The notes under the pieces are model-generated. The model saw nothing but the letters and a program-made list of their open reading frames with translations, did no database searches and was not told the origin of the DNA. A stretch of 64,000 nt of DNA from Montifringilla adamsi (lineage: Eukaryota > Chordata > Aves > Passeriformes > Passeridae). The stretch lies in assembly GCA_017590115.1 (NCBI GenBank), contig JAGGNK010007559.1, positions 1,944,020-2,008,019 of the forward strand, written 5' to 3'. Of this stretch, positions 1 to 11,515 are shown one piece after another (positions within the stretch are counted from its first letter, which is position 1; every line of letters starts with the position of its first letter). A program made the translations under genes and the position numbers.

Positions 1-1175
1 TGCTCTTCAAACCTTGGCATATTTGAGTACAGAGAATTTAATGCATTGCTGGAGGAATGTCTTGCAGATCAATGCAAATTTCCACCCTGCAGGGTGGTGG
101 TCTTAAGATGTTTATTTTCTGAATACAACCATGATAAATGAATAGTTAATGCCAAGGGAAAATATATTTTGAAGTAATTGTGCAATGAAGTTTCTGGCAC
201 CACTTGCACAGCTGAGGTAGAAAAATTGAATTAAAAGAAGTTAAGGATTCAGAGCAGTGCTGGGGATAACAGGGAAATTTTTTCTGGACATAAAAAGGTT
301 GTTGGAAACCAGATCTTGGAGTTTATTTTGTAGTGGCAGCTCAGGTATTTCTAGAGCGCTTGTGCTGAGGAGTGGAGTCTCTTCTCAGCTCAACAGGCTT
401 TGATGGAAGCACCGGAAAGTAAAACTTGGCGTAAAGATATTTGGTAAAATTTGGTCAAATTCATCTCTAGAATTTCACCATCAGAGATCTGCAGTCTTGA
501 CAAACCCTGTGCAAATTGTGGCCGTGGAAGATGAAGAAAAGATTTCCACTGCTTGGAGTGGTGAGTTTTGCTGCTGGATGTGCTGTCCCTTCAGGGGTGG
601 CAGCTGGAGAATCCCTCCCTGGCTGATCCATGGAGCACCCAGTGATGCTCAAAATCCTTTAAAGAATTTTTTTAGCTTCTCTGGAATAATGAAGCCATGG
701 ATATTTTGGCCAGGCTATTCCATCCTGACCCTAAATAGAATTGGAACCTCAGCATGGAGAGGCAGAGGCTGGAGAATGAAAACAAGAAATTCTATTTGAT
801 AAATTGAAATCAAGAGTTCTCAATTAAAAATAACAAAGGATTTATAGCATGAAAGGTCTGATTTCACTTCAGCTCTTCTGTGGCTTTATTTCTGTCATTG
901 GACATAAAATAAGTTCTCTTGGATTCATGGGTGATTCATCCCAATTCCATTCTGGGATCACAAAGATTTCATTGTGTGGAGTCTCTGGGTAAAACAGCTC
1001 TGGGTAAATGCAGCTTAATCCTAGAAGGTCCAAGTTTCACCTGTGCTCCCCCATTAATGCTTGCAGTGGGATATTGGATTTTTCTCCAGCTTTTATAACT
1101 CTGGGTTTATGGATGAACATCCATAAAAGTGGTTTATTTTTGTATATCTGGGTACCAAACACTAAATGTGCATCT
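1..1175. other. Non-coding stretch, no gene seen
   Basis: Moderately AT-rich, complex sequence with no tandem structure and no recognisable transposon. The open frames here (up to about 115 codons, on both strands) overlap one another, have ordinary composition and match no family I know. Read as intergenic or intronic DNA. Confidence 0.6.
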
Positions 1176-1263
1176 GGAGCCACCTGGGCTATGAAGGTGT
1201 CCCTGCCTGGGAGTGAGATGAGCTTTAAGGTCCCTCCCCACCCAAAAAATTCCACGATTCCAG
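1176..1263 (+). mobile_element. CR1 LINE, 3'-end fragment
   Basis: The order of words is that of the avian CR1 3' end: a 'cctgggctatgaaggtgtccctgcc' type phrase in degenerate form, then 'gagatgagctttaaggtccc', then 'ccacccaaaaaattcc' and 'acgattcc'. CR1 is a non-LTR retrotransposon usually truncated at its 5' end, and only about 90 bp of the 3' untranslated end remains. Divergence from the usual wording is high, so this is an old copy. Confidence 0.75.
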
Positions 1264-2147
1264 GTTGAGAGGATGCTGGGGAAGAAAGATTTGGGGATTC
1301 CAGATTGAGGGATATCTTGATGCTCAAGAGTAAACCCCAATTATTTGCAGCAAAACCACAAATAGCTAAAAGTTGTAGCAGCAAGGTGAATAAAATGTAT
1401 GAACCTTAAAAGTGTCGAGTCTTCTGCTATTCATGGATTTTCACCCAAGAGTTTAACCAGCTTTCAGTTTTCCAAAGCTTCTCTTTCCCTTCCAGAAGCT
1501 CAGAGAGATGATCTCAGGCAAGGAATGTTCTCCAGAACAGGAACAAGGTGACAATGGAGAAGGAAAGTAGGGCAGGAGCAGCTGGAGATGGAAACGGGAA
1601 TGGGGACAGAGCAGAGACCTCAAGGCTGGGTTTGATTCCTGCAGATTTATTTGGTTTCTACCAACCTGGTGCCTCTGCAGCCTGCACTGGGCAGGGACAC
1701 AGAGCCAAGGTCACCCTGGCGTGGGGTGACAGCTATTTTTACCCAGCACAGGTGGCCTGGGGCCCTGCTGGGAGCTCAGGGACTGGTGGGAATCTCCCCT
1801 GGCAGAGCTGGGCTTGTCACCGAAATTTGTGAGGAAAATAAAAACCCTCTAATGCTGTATTTGAAGTGACAGAGAGTCAGGCTTGGCTTTATTCCAGCCA
1901 GGTTGTGCCATGGAAAATATTCCACACACACACACACGTGCCTGTTACCGGGCTTTCTGCAGGTTTATACACCAAAAAAAATTCAAATTCAAAGCAGATC
2001 CCATTCATTGTCCCAAATTACACAATTTTTCTAAAATTTGGTTGCTTATTGACCGTGGATTCCTTCTCCTCTGATGCTAATTTGGTCCTCACCCCTGGGC
2101 TTTTCTGGACCAGGTGTCTCCAACCATGCCAGGGGCAACATTTGGTG
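1264..2147. other. Non-coding stretch, no gene seen
   Basis: Complex sequence with one very short CA run near 1921-1937. The overlapping open frames around 1548-1869 and 1866-2225 are in different phases and share no protein-like features. No splice-flanked exon was recognised. Confidence 0.55.
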
Positions 2148-2243
2148 TTCATTTTCACTGAAGGTTTTTGTCTTTGGGGTTCATTTTCATTGATGGTTTT
2201 TATGTTTGGGGTTGATTTTCATTGAAGGTTTTTACCTTTTGAG
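2148..2243. repeat. 32-bp tandem repeat, three copies
   Basis: Three adjacent units of exactly 32 bp start at 2148, 2180 and 2212. Each begins 'ttcattttca' or 'ttgattttca' and ends in a T-rich piece followed by 'tttgggg' or its variant. Units differ by several substitutions but no indels. Confidence 0.85.
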
Positions 2244-3883
2244 CATCCCCTGTGCCACTGCCATTCTGTTGAGATGTTCAGCTCATCCTGCCTTGAGCGG
2301 TACAACTCCCCTAAAAAAACCTTAAAATTCCTTCCCCCAGGGCAAAGGCAAAGCAACCCTGGCTAGAGAAATGAAATAAAAAGTTTTAAAAGTTATTCTA
2401 TTTCCACCAGGCTGAGCTGGGCAGGGAGCCCTGAACACCCAGGATGGGGCAGGATGGGAGCTCTTGGCTCACCTGCTTTGGACACAAAGGTTGATGCGTT
2501 CTTTGGAAATTAATGAAGCCACGTTGCCAAAATTATTAATTTGCCTTTATTTTTAAAGATATTCTCTATAATAGGGACAATCTTGTAGCTCTGGGACTTC
2601 ATCTTGCTGAGGAAGCCACCCCAGATATTCCCAAATTAAAGCAGAATTTGCATTAATTTCTGAAACCACTTGTTAGAACGGAACCCAAATATTCCCAAAT
2701 TAAGTAAGAATGTGCATTAATTTCTGTGCCAGCATTTTGCAGCTCTGTTCATTTCTCTCCACGTCCTTCCAGCACACTGAAATGTTTTTATTTTTTATGT
2801 TGCTTTTTTTTTTTTTCCCTCTTTTCCTTTTCCTCCCTTTCAGCCCCAGCCACCCCCCAAATCCACTTTGCACGTGGCACGCTGATGGATTTTGGCCCCA
2901 GGTAATACGATGCTGCTGCTCAAAATATGTTTTGTTTTTCTTTAACCCTTTGCTGGTGCTCTGCCAGGGCACAGAAAGGTGTCAGATGTGGGATTTGTGA
3001 AAGAGAACGCCCTGTTCAGCTCTTTGGGTATTTAAAGAGCTCTTCATGCAGAGAACACGGTGATTAACAGGGGATAGAGTTACAGGTGAAGGAAATTCTG
3101 CAGCAGATAAAGGAAAGCTTTTATCCATTTAATGGGGGAACATGACCAGCTTTCATTAAACCTCTTCAAAATAACAACACTTAACTCTCCACAGTCACTT
3201 TAATGCTCACAATGCATTAAGGTTGCAAAAATTTCAAGATAATTTGACTTTTTCAGGTCCTATTCCTGGTTATTATTTTTTTGTGGTCAACCATTTCAAT
3301 TCCCAGCCAGCTCTTGGCCTCTCCAGAGGGTGAGGAGAACGAGATATCAGCTTTGAATCAATTTGCACCACTGGGAATGCATATTGAGGGGTGCTGAGGA
3401 GAAAAGAAAGCAAAAGATGCTGGTTTAAGAAGGGAAAAATGGAAATAAAATAATAGCAGCTAGCACAAAAATATTTGGGAAAGGGTAAATAGATGCAAGG
3501 AGTTGGAACCTCATTTTTATTTGGATGAGTTGTGTTGGTGACTCCACAATTAATAATTGTGGAATAATTAATAAATTAATAAATTAATAATATTGTCCTG
3601 ATTTGACTCAGGACAAATGATCCCCCAGGAATGTCTGGGAGATGGGAGAGGCTCTGCAGGGTTGGGCTGGGCCTGGAAAATTTGGGATTGGGACTAATCC
3701 CAGTCTGGTTTAGATTGTAACAACCAGCCTGGGACTATGGAATCAGCAGGATTCCTTTTCCTGGGAGGGAAATTGAGGAATGAAGGGCTCACCTAATGAG
3801 TGCTAATTGCTCATTTGTCACTGGGAGGCCCAACAGCAATTCCCTGGGGATGGGGAGGGTGGCAGGAACACACAAACCTGCTT
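2244..3883. other. Non-coding stretch with one exon-like signal
   Basis: Mostly unique sequence. The T-rich tract at about 2802-2843 ends in a good splice-acceptor look-alike and is described separately. 3540-3600 holds a short 'attaataaatt' low-complexity run. No gene was recognised. Confidence 0.5.
2844..2901 (+). other. Possible 58-bp exon (weak)
   Basis: A polypyrimidine tract of about 40 bases ends in 'ccctttcag' at 2843, a strong acceptor pattern. A donor-like 'CAG|GTAATA' follows after 58 bp at 2901/2902. One reading frame is open across it (it would include the residues CTWHADGFWPQ). No homology was recognised and no partner exon was found, so chance is the likelier explanation. Confidence 0.12.
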
Positions 3884-4022
3884 GCTGTGGCTGTTATCCT
3901 GGGAAAGCTGCTCCAAAAATGGGGACTGGGGGAAAAAACCCCCAGATTTTAGTAATAGCTGTGGCTGTTATCCTGGGAAAGCTGCTCCAAAAATGGGGAC
4001 TGGGGGGAAAACCCAGATTTTA
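3884..4022. repeat. 75-bp tandem duplication
   Basis: Two adjacent copies begin at 3884 and 3959 with 'gctgtggctgttatcctggg'. They are nearly identical except for the number of Gs, As and Cs in a homopolymer stretch and a shorter end in copy two. The low divergence implies a fairly recent duplication. Confidence 0.9.
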
Positions 4023-4091
4023 GGTTTGAATTTTCCTGAAGACATCAGGAACTTCTGTATCTATAAAGGGGATGCCACAGTGTCCTGGACT

Positions 4092-4139
4092 TGGATTTTA
4101 ATCCTTTGGTCCCTTCCAGCTCAGAATATGATTCTATGA
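4092..4139 (+). mobile_element. CR1-like 3'-end scrap
   Basis: About 48 bp reading 'tttggtcccttccagctcag' followed by 'aatatgattctatga', which is the usual terminal wording of CR1 copies. It is too short to assign a subfamily, and some avian LTR elements end similarly. Confidence 0.5.
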
Positions 4140-6091
4140 ATTGAAGAGTTCCTCAAATGTTCCTGGTGTTGTTAAACTTTGGCCCCAAAAATCCCACCCT
4201 GAGGAATCTCGTGTGGAGCTGTCAGCTCCAGAAAGAATTTTATTACCTGCTCAAACTAAATCAGCATCTTTATCTTAACCCTGACATGCAAAAATCCCAC
4301 TGAAAATGCCAAATTCGATTTCAGGTTCGTGTTAATGGCACCAAATGTCTCTGCCTGCTGCTTGAACCGATTTTCTTCACTAGGTCAGAAGAGGTCAGGC
4401 TGGGACTGGGGAGTGCTGGGCTCTGAGCCTGGCCTAGGGCTGTGCCTAAGAGGAGAAATGAACTCCCACCAGGAAATATTCACCTTGAAAGCAGGAATGT
4501 TTGGTTTAAATCCAAAGTGATCACCAAAGTGATCTGTGAAATCCAGATAAAATATGAATGGGAGATATGAAAATGGAATACTTCATATAAAATATGAATA
4601 TTTTGGGGACTCTCTTTTTCTTCTCATCCTGTTCTTGCTTTCCTTACCAAGCCAGTGTGAGGAGAAAGATCTTCTTTAAATTGCCCAGAAATCTTCAGGT
4701 CCCTGCTTGCCAAAACCCCTTTGGTTTCCGTTCAGAATTTCCAACCAGAAATGTCACTGGGGGACTTTTTTAGGACTGAAAAACCCCAAGTCCTGCAGGA
4801 ATATTGAAGTGCAATCCTGCAGATTTTGCATTCCCTGATAACATCTCTGGCTTGTGCTGTTCTGAGGATTCTATCCCACCTTGTCCAGGGATTTTGTGGC
4901 AGGGAAAATTCAGGCTAAACTGATAAAGAAATGTCACTACACGCAGAGATCAGGAATCTCATTGCAGTAGCAGATTTTATGAATTTTTGGGCCCTTCCCA
5001 TGTATGTTGAAGGTCTAAAATCCAAGGAAACAGTGAATTTCAAGTGTTAGAGCACAGGACTGTGGCTGTGGGTTGACAGCTCCGAGCTGGGGACAGCTCC
5101 TGCTGGCTCATGCACAAGACTCAAACCAAATTAACCTCACCAGAGCTGAAGTGACATCAAGTTAATGTGACATTAATCAGGATTTCTGCTCCCAGCACGT
5201 GCAAGGGCCCTTCCCTCCTCGGTGAGGGGGAGCTGCTGGAATGTTTTCCTGTGTGCAGACATGGAAACTTCACTCGGGGGACTGCTGGCAGGAGCTAAAG
5301 GTTGGTTTCTAATTTATGAACAAATGCTTGGGGAAGACATTCCCTGAGAGTGTGACGGGCTTTGGTTTCCATTCCTGTGCAAAGCAGAGCTCTGGGAGCA
5401 GCAGCAGTTCTTGCCTTGCAATCAAATGTAAAAAAAAAAAAAAAAACTCAATAAACCTCTTTATGGTACTTTCTAAAATATTTATGGTATCACAATTAAT
5501 TAGTTACAAGAGAAGTTGAGTGTGGGAACTTCTTCCAAATGTCACTGCAGTTTTTGAAGAATTGAATTCCAAGAGTAATATTAATTTAGTGATGCTGCAG
5601 ACAAGTCCTCAGTGATGTATGTGGGGAATTTTATTTCATAATAAAAGTGTTGTCAGATTAAAGAAATAAAGGAGTTTCCAGCATTAACAGAGCTCTTTAA
5701 ATATCTTTCTGTGCACATTAATTTAAGCCACTTCTTAAACTTAGATTTAAGGCCAGTAGAGCATAACTTATTCTTTGCTGATTCTTACAAGTATGACAGG
5801 CAAGAACTCCTGAACTGAGCTTATGTTTTCATATGCCTTAAAAATCATATAAACTGCAATTTATCCATCATAAACATCCAGTTTAGTCGCAACACAACTC
5901 CTGTCAGCAGCTGGGCTTTCATCCTTGGGAGTGGGATCCAACCTGCGCTGCTCTATGATTGTATTTACTGTTAATGACTCAATTAACATTATTATTATTA
6001 ATAATTTACTGCAATAATTACCAGTGCCTAAACATCAGCAGAGTAAGAGAAACCTTGAGGGAGGAGATGCAGCTGCTCAGAATTCCTGTGC
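4140..6091. other. Non-coding stretch, no gene seen
   Basis: Unique sequence with a 17-base A run at 5430-5446 and an ATT-rich stretch at 5985-6010. No repeat family, RNA gene or coding exon was recognised. Confidence 0.55.
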
Positions 6092-6190
6092 CTTGGAGCA
6101 CTCTGGGGTGGTGGGAGGTGCTCCTGCCCATGGCTGGAGGGATGAGGTGGTTTTTGAGATCCTTCCCAACCCAAACCATTCCATGATTCT
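6092..6190 (+). mobile_element. CR1 LINE, 3'-end fragment
   Basis: It reads 'cttggagcactctggggt', then 'ctcctgcccatggctgg', 'gagatccttcccaaccc', and closes with 'aaaccattccatgattct'. This is the standard order of the CR1 3' end in sense orientation. About 100 bp remains. Confidence 0.85.
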
Positions 6191-6414
6191 GAGTTACCTT
6201 CCTTTTTAATCCATTTAAGATATATTAATATATTACCCTGCAGCACTAACTGGCTGTCTTAGGGTACAAGGTGTGGCTGGGGTGTGTGTTCCATCCCCAT
6301 CTGTCAGAGCTGGGGCAGTTCTCTGCTGTTCACTGGGCAGGTTCCAAACCTCAACACTGGCCATTATCAAATAGCCCAACAACATTGCATCTATTCATTG
6401 GTATGTATAAATAA
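6191..6414. other. Short unique spacer
   Basis: Unique sequence between the CR1 end and a microsatellite. Nothing was recognised in it. Confidence 0.5.
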
Positions 6415-6545
6415 GATGGATGGATGGATGGATAATATTAATGAGATATGATATGATGATATCATATATGATATGATTGATAGAATAGAATAAAATAGAA
6501 TAATCTGTTTCTATGTATAAATAATATAAATATTTATTTGTAAAT
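6415..6545. repeat. TGGA microsatellite and AT-rich simple sequence
   Basis: About five TGGA units (6415-6433) run into a GATAT/GAATA-rich tract with short internal palindromes, then into AT-rich sequence to about 6545. Confidence 0.8.
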
Positions 6546-6864
6546 AATTTGCATTTATTTCCTGGGACAGAGCTGCTCTGGCTCCCATGGGAGATTCCCT
6601 TCCTGCCCCTCCTGGATGCAGTGTGGGCACAGAGGTGTCCCCATGTCAGGCTCCGAGGGGCCTGGCACGAAGTGACCTTGCTGTCACTGCTCGAGGAGGC
6701 TTTGGGCTCTCAGTGTCCCTTTAATCTGGGACAGTGATGTCAAGGCTGGTGGCACCAGGCAGTGTTTTAGCACAGCCTCTCCTTAAGGCTGTGAAAATAA
6801 CCCGGGTATTAGTGCCAGTCTCGGGGCCAAACCCATCTTGGCATGCAAGGAAAAGCTGCCTGGT
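6546..6864. other. Non-coding spacer, no gene seen
   Basis: A GC-richer unique patch between two simple-sequence regions. The 62-codon frame inside has no recognisable features. Confidence 0.5.
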
Positions 6865-7165
6865 TAAATAAAAATAAATTTAAAAAATTAAAATAAGCAA
6901 AGAAAAACCAGAAATAAAAATACAAAAATAAATTAAAATAAATGGAAATAAATTAGAATATTGAAAAAATTAAAATTAAAAATAAAAAATTATTAAAAAT
7001 TAAAATATAAAAATTAAAATAAATAAAGAATTCAAATAAGTACAAATAAATAAAAAATAAATTTAGGATCAAAAAAAGAAACCAAACAAAAAACTCCAAA
7101 AAAACCAAACATAAAACCCAAACTCAATAAATAAAAATAAATAAAAAGAAGAAATATTTTAAAAG
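6865..7165. repeat. A-rich low-complexity tract (AAATA-type)
   Basis: About 300 bp made almost only of A and T, dominated by AAATA and AAAATT words on the plus strand with a few C interruptions. Such tracts often grow from a poly(A) tail, but no element is recognisable just upstream. Confidence 0.85.
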
Positions 7166-7239
7166 GTTTGACAGCATCACTTTCTGCTTTTTTATATTCT
7201 AATCCCTCCTGGAAATATTTAACTAGAATTTGGGTGTGG

Positions 7240-7475
7240 GACTGTAGGAGGGTTGGGGTTGGATGGTGTCACTGAAGGTCATTTAATCCAGCCCCCTGAC
7301 ACGGCACCTCCAGTGAGATGGGCTCGCCTGGAGCCCTGTCCAGCCCCACCTTGGATGTTCCAGGGATGGATCCATGACCCCCCTGCTGATGCATTCCAGC
7401 ATTTTGCCCCCCTCAGTGTAAAAAATTCATTGTTTGATCCAATCTCTATCAATTCTTCAGTTCAAACCCATCAAT
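7240..7475 (-). mobile_element. CR1 LINE fragment, reverse orientation
   Basis: On the plus strand it reads as the reverse complement of the CR1 3' region: 'ggttggggttggatggtgtc', 'catttaatccagcccc', 'gagccctgtccagccccacc', 'ttccagggatgg', 'cattttgcccccctcagtgt' and a run ending 'cagttcaaacccatc'. At about 236 bp this is the longest CR1 piece in the window. Confidence 0.85.
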
Positions 7476-7484
7476 GATTGACCC

Positions 7485-7735
7485 TAGAATGGAGAAATAT
7501 ATATATGGAGAATATCTATATAATGGATATGTATATATATATAAATAAATATACATATACATCTATATAATGGAGAAATATATATATAATATGCACTATA
7601 ATGGAAAAATATATATATATGGAGAATATATATATAATGGAGAAATATATATATATATAATATGCATTACAATGGAGAAATATATATAATGGAGAAAAAA
7701 TATATATAATATACACTATAATGGAGAAATATCAA
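7485..7735. repeat. AT-dinucleotide minisatellite with 'ggagaa' punctuation
   Basis: Runs of (AT)n alternate with 'atggagaa' and 'tgcactataatgg' words, giving irregular units of about 30-45 bp over 250 bp. It lies directly after the CR1 fragment. Confidence 0.85.
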
Positions 7736-8259
7736 AATATCTCAGGGAATCAGGGAATGCTTTGGGTTGGGATTTTTGGGGTCACCTTCCACTGGCCCAG
7801 GGTGCAGACAGATCCTCGGGTGCTCCTGAAAATCCCATTCTCAGAACTGGTGTACAAAAATCTCAAGGTTTTATTGCCTGCTGGGTCTGGGAAAAAGGAA
7901 AGCATGAGGAAAAGCTTTTCACCTTGGGAAGGGTCTGTTCCACTTTCTACAAACACACAGCAAAGATTGTTTGTTCTGGAGCAGCAGCAGAGCATTCAAG
8001 CAAAGTGAAAAATCTTCTTTCACACCCAAGTAATGCTTCATTTGTGCTTTAGTGTTTTTAACAGAGAGATTTTGTTTTGATAATACTGAAATAAAAATCA
8101 GAACTTTTCTGAAGGGAACAATTGGCTAGAATTGAATTTCAATCATAAAAATAAAATAAATAAAAATAAATTAAGATTTAAAAGTATTAAAGATTTTTAA
8201 ATATTTATTTTCTTGTGGCACTTCACTATTTTTTTCTTTCCCCTGACAGTTTTTTCAGA
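7736..8259. other. Non-coding spacer
   Basis: Unique sequence, with an A-rich simple patch at about 8145-8210. Overlapping open frames of 81-96 codons on both strands show no family features. Confidence 0.5.
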
Positions 8260-8429
8260 TAATCACAGAACACTTTGGGGTGCAAGGGACCCTGAAGCCC
8301 ATCCCATCCCACCCCTGCCATGGCAGGGACACCTCCCACTGTCCCAGGCTGCCCCCAGCCCTGTCCAGCCTGGCCTTGGGCACTGCCAGGGATCCAGGGG
8401 CAGCCACAGCTGCTCTGGGAACCCCATCT
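8260..8429 (-). mobile_element. CR1 LINE fragment, reverse orientation
   Basis: The plus strand reads 'aatcacagaacactttgggg', 'ccatcccatcccacccctgc', 'atggcagggacacctcccac', 'ccctgtccagcctggccttg', 'ccagggatccaggggcagcc', 'acagctgctctgggaac'. This is the antisense of the CR1 3' end. It stops abruptly at 8429, where 'TGTCATAGTTTGAC' begins. That could be the start of another element, but I cannot confirm one. Confidence 0.9.
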
Positions 8430-8517
8430 GTCATAGTTTGACTTGGGAAGAATTTAGAGAAGTGAGGCAAAAGCTTTTTGTGTGAGTGATAGTCTGTTGA
8501 ACCACTGAGAAGATGGA

Positions 8518-8942
8518 AATCTCAAAAAAAAAAAAAAAACCAAACTCAAAAAATCTCAAAAAAAATCTCAACATTAAGTCTCAAAAAAAAAAGGTCAAAA
8601 AAAAATCTCTAAATTAAATCTTAAATCTCAAAAAATCTCAACATGCGAAATCTCAAAATTAGAGAAAAATGTGAAATCTCAAAAGTAGGAAATCTTAAAT
8701 TCGCTAACCAAAACCCAAAACCACTACTCCATCCCAGCACCTCCCCTGTTCCCAGCCAGGAATTCCCTTCCCAAAACAGAAAAAAAATTCAAAATAATCT
8801 TAAAATAATCTTAATCTTAAAAATGTAAAAATATCTAAAGTAAACTTAAAAAAATCTAAAATAAATCTAAGAATCTCTTTAAAAATAATTAAAATCTCAT
8901 TAAAATCTATTTAAAATCTCTTCAAAATCTATTTAAAATCTA
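8518..8942. repeat. A-rich tandem tract of AAAATCTC words
   Basis: Two blocks (8518-8700 and about 8785-8942) consist of poly(A) runs punctuated by 'atctc' or 'aatct'. A short unique C-rich island separates them. Confidence 0.8.
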
Positions 8943-9623
8943 TGGCCTTGATTTCCACACCTGGAGGGTATTTATTGCTGCAGGGATAAATCCAGCTTTG
9001 ATCAGCAAGGATCGCGTTCCTGCCCTGACATGGAGAAAAGAAATGGATCTCTGATAAATAATTGGCATAAATTTGATTTAAAATATGATTTTTCTAGGGT
9101 CTGCTTTGTTCCTTGATCCCCAAGTTTGGATGCTCCTGGCCCTGAGTTCAGCTTGGCAGAGTGAGCTGCTGTACGACATAAATGTTCTGTTTTTTTAAGT
9201 ACCTGTGTGCCAAAACCATTAATTGATTCTTTTTTGTGTCTCTTTTTGCTTCAATTGAATTTTTCTTTCATATTTTGATAGAAGCCAGAGATTCCATGTT
9301 ATATTATGAGTATGGATCCATGGCCAGCAGCGATGTGGAAAAATCAATATATTCCCAGTTCACTCCCAGGTGTTTTATTGCTAAAGGGGTTGGGCAGAGC
9401 AAGTGCAGTGCCAGGAATGGATCCTGCTCAAAAGGGAGCAGGGAAAAATGGCTGGAAATGGCTTCAAATTGAAGGAAAAAATGGGTTCCTGGGGTTTCTA
9501 GATTGTGGGAATTAAGTTGCAGTTAAATAAAGATGAACTGGAATGGGAGAGGATCAGGAATGGGAAGGGAATCATTTTCAGAGTGGAAATGCCAACTAAA
9601 ATATGCTTATTTTAACCATTATT
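8943..9623. other. Non-coding stretch
   Basis: Unique sequence. The frames at 9236-9515 overlap in two phases and show no recognisable protein. Confidence 0.5.
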
Positions 9624-9715
9624 GGGCTGACCAAGCAGGAGGTTCTCCCTCTAAATTATTTGTATTCCTGGTTAGAATATTCCGTTTTTTTCTGTGTAAT
9701 CCTCACTGTTACAAA
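9624..9715 (+). repeat. Dispersed repeat, copy 1
   Basis: It shares 'gggctga', 'agcaggaggttctcc', 'taaattattt' and 'ctgtgtaatcctca' in the same order with 11695-11900. In the other copy a microsatellite lies between the two halves. The family is unidentified. 'ataaataaagtcag' at about 9730 could be a polyadenylation signal of the same element. Confidence 0.6.
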
Positions 9716-10339
9716 CCTTTAGCAAATCCCATAAATAAAGTCAGACACTTTCTGTGACAGAAAAGGGGAAAAAATCCCAGGTCACACCCAGCTCCTTGTC
9801 TGCCATGGTGCAAAACAGGTGAAATTTGTTTCATGAAGGAGCAACAGAAACGGAGAGATCAAAGGGGGGAGCAGAGCAGAGAAAACCTTCAGAGATTTGC
9901 CCAAAAAATCCCTTTAAAAATAAAAAAAAAAAAATTTAAAAAGGAAAATCAGAACTCATTCTTATCTGCAGGGAATCAGGTTTTATTTGGGGATATTTCC
10001 CTGGGAGCCTGAGCCAAGGCAGTCATCACTGGATTGGAAAGCTCCTGAAAGGGGCTGGAACTTTCCTGGGCACCTTGGGAAACATTCCAGCTCCTCCGTT
10101 AATTAGCAGATGACAAATTCAATATTTGCTGAGTGAAACTGGAGCTGCATTTGTGACCTGCCCAGAATTCTAGCCTTGGAGATAATTTGGGTTCTGGTGC
10201 ATCAGCAGGGCTGGATATTTACAGTTGCCATTGCCTGGGGGTAGAAAAAATAAGAATATTTTATTTTTTTCTGACGAAAAGATTTCATCCAACTGCCAGT
10301 GGCATCAAGAGGATCCCAGCAGTCAAAGCTGAGGCTGAA
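9716..10339. other. Non-coding stretch
   Basis: Unique sequence with a short A run near 9920. No gene was seen. Confidence 0.5.
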
Positions 10340-10600
10340 ATTCCATTTTGGGAATTCCATTCTATTCCATTGTGGGAATTCCATTCTGTTCTCCAATTTT
10401 AATTGGCACGGAATTAAAACTGGGTAATGGAATTCCCAAAATTTTAATTTTGGAAAATTAAAATTGAATTAATTTTAATTTAATTAAGTTTAATTAAAAT
10501 TAAAATTAAATGAATGGAGGGAGCTGTGGGATTGATGTCACCTGGCCCTGCAGAATTCATTGTTTATTTTATTTTATTTTATTTTATTTTATTTTATTTG
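10340..10600. repeat. Simple repeats: 'gggaattccatt' pair, AATTAAAATT tract, (ATTTT)n
   Basis: 'gggaattccattct' occurs twice about 30 bp apart (10340-10391). It is followed by a TTAATTTTAATT-type tract (10430-10515) and seven ATTTT units (10562-10599). Confidence 0.8.
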
Positions 10601-11432
10601 GGCAGGTGAAGCTTCACTGAGGCTTTTCCTTGAATGAATCAAAGGGCAAAGAGCTGAAATTCAGAGAAAAAAATGGAGATTAAAGCAGAGGATTGTCCTG
10701 CAGGAGTATGGACAATCCCAAAAAGCTCCTTCTTTCCTGAAAAAACACTTTATAGGAGTTCTTGAAATTTATAAAGAGGGTCTTCAATGAAAAAATTTGG
10801 CTTTTAATAGCAGCCTTGAAAAGGTGGGATTTGGCCTTAAAATCAGCTTTTATGGACTCATATCTGTGGTGTTGCTGGGGTGATGAGAACTGAGTGAGCA
10901 GATTTTCTGCTTTAATAATTATTAGTAATTATTAATAATTATTATTAATATTTATAATTATTTAAAATATTAATTATTAAATATTTAACAAGCCTTCAAC
11001 TTTGTCCTGCTTTTTCCTAGTTTTGTTTTGTTGTTTGGTTGGTTTGAGGATTTTAATTTTATTTTTTTCAAGGAGCCTGCAAGCCCAAAAACCCAAGAGC
11101 AATGTCCCCTCGCAGAGGTCACAGCTCTGCCATCAGGGATTGGCATCTCCTCCCAGATTTACTGCCTGGCCAGCCCCAAAATAACCCAAAATAACTCAAA
11201 AAACTCTGGGAAAAACTCGGACAGCAGCACAGAGCTGGATGCAAAGAGCAGCTCTGAATGCTGAGTAGGGCCAAAGTTTAGTTTCACTTTTTCTTTTTCC
11301 CAAGGAAAGGAAGGAATAAAAAACAAAACTAAAAAAAAAAAAATCCTGTTTTCAACTCTTGTGTGATCCTGCAAATCCACTGCGGGGTTGGGGACAGGAG
11401 GAAAAACATTTTCCTGAGCTTTTTCCAAATCT
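10601..11432. other. Non-coding stretch with a TAAT-rich patch
   Basis: 10915-10990 is an AT-only 'taattattaat' tract. The rest is unique with no gene recognised. Confidence 0.5.
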
Positions 11433-11515
11433 GGGCAATCCCAGAATTTCCTTCCCTTTGGAAAAGTAGAGGACCAGAACATTCCCATCTCCATTTCTCT
11501 TTATTTCTAGTTCTC
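11433..11515. repeat. Dispersed ~80-bp repeat with pyrimidine tail, copy 1
   Basis: It begins 'gggcaatcccagaatttcct', continues 'tccctttggaaaagtag' and 'agaacattcccatct', and runs into 'ctctttatttct'. The same order occurs at 16665-16750, with about 15% differences. Orientation and family are not known. Confidence 0.75.

Noticed and set aside
8430..8517. Start of another LTR element at TGTCATAGTTTGAC
   Set aside because: Only the first bases look right. No end, TATA word, polyadenylation signal or target duplication could be found.
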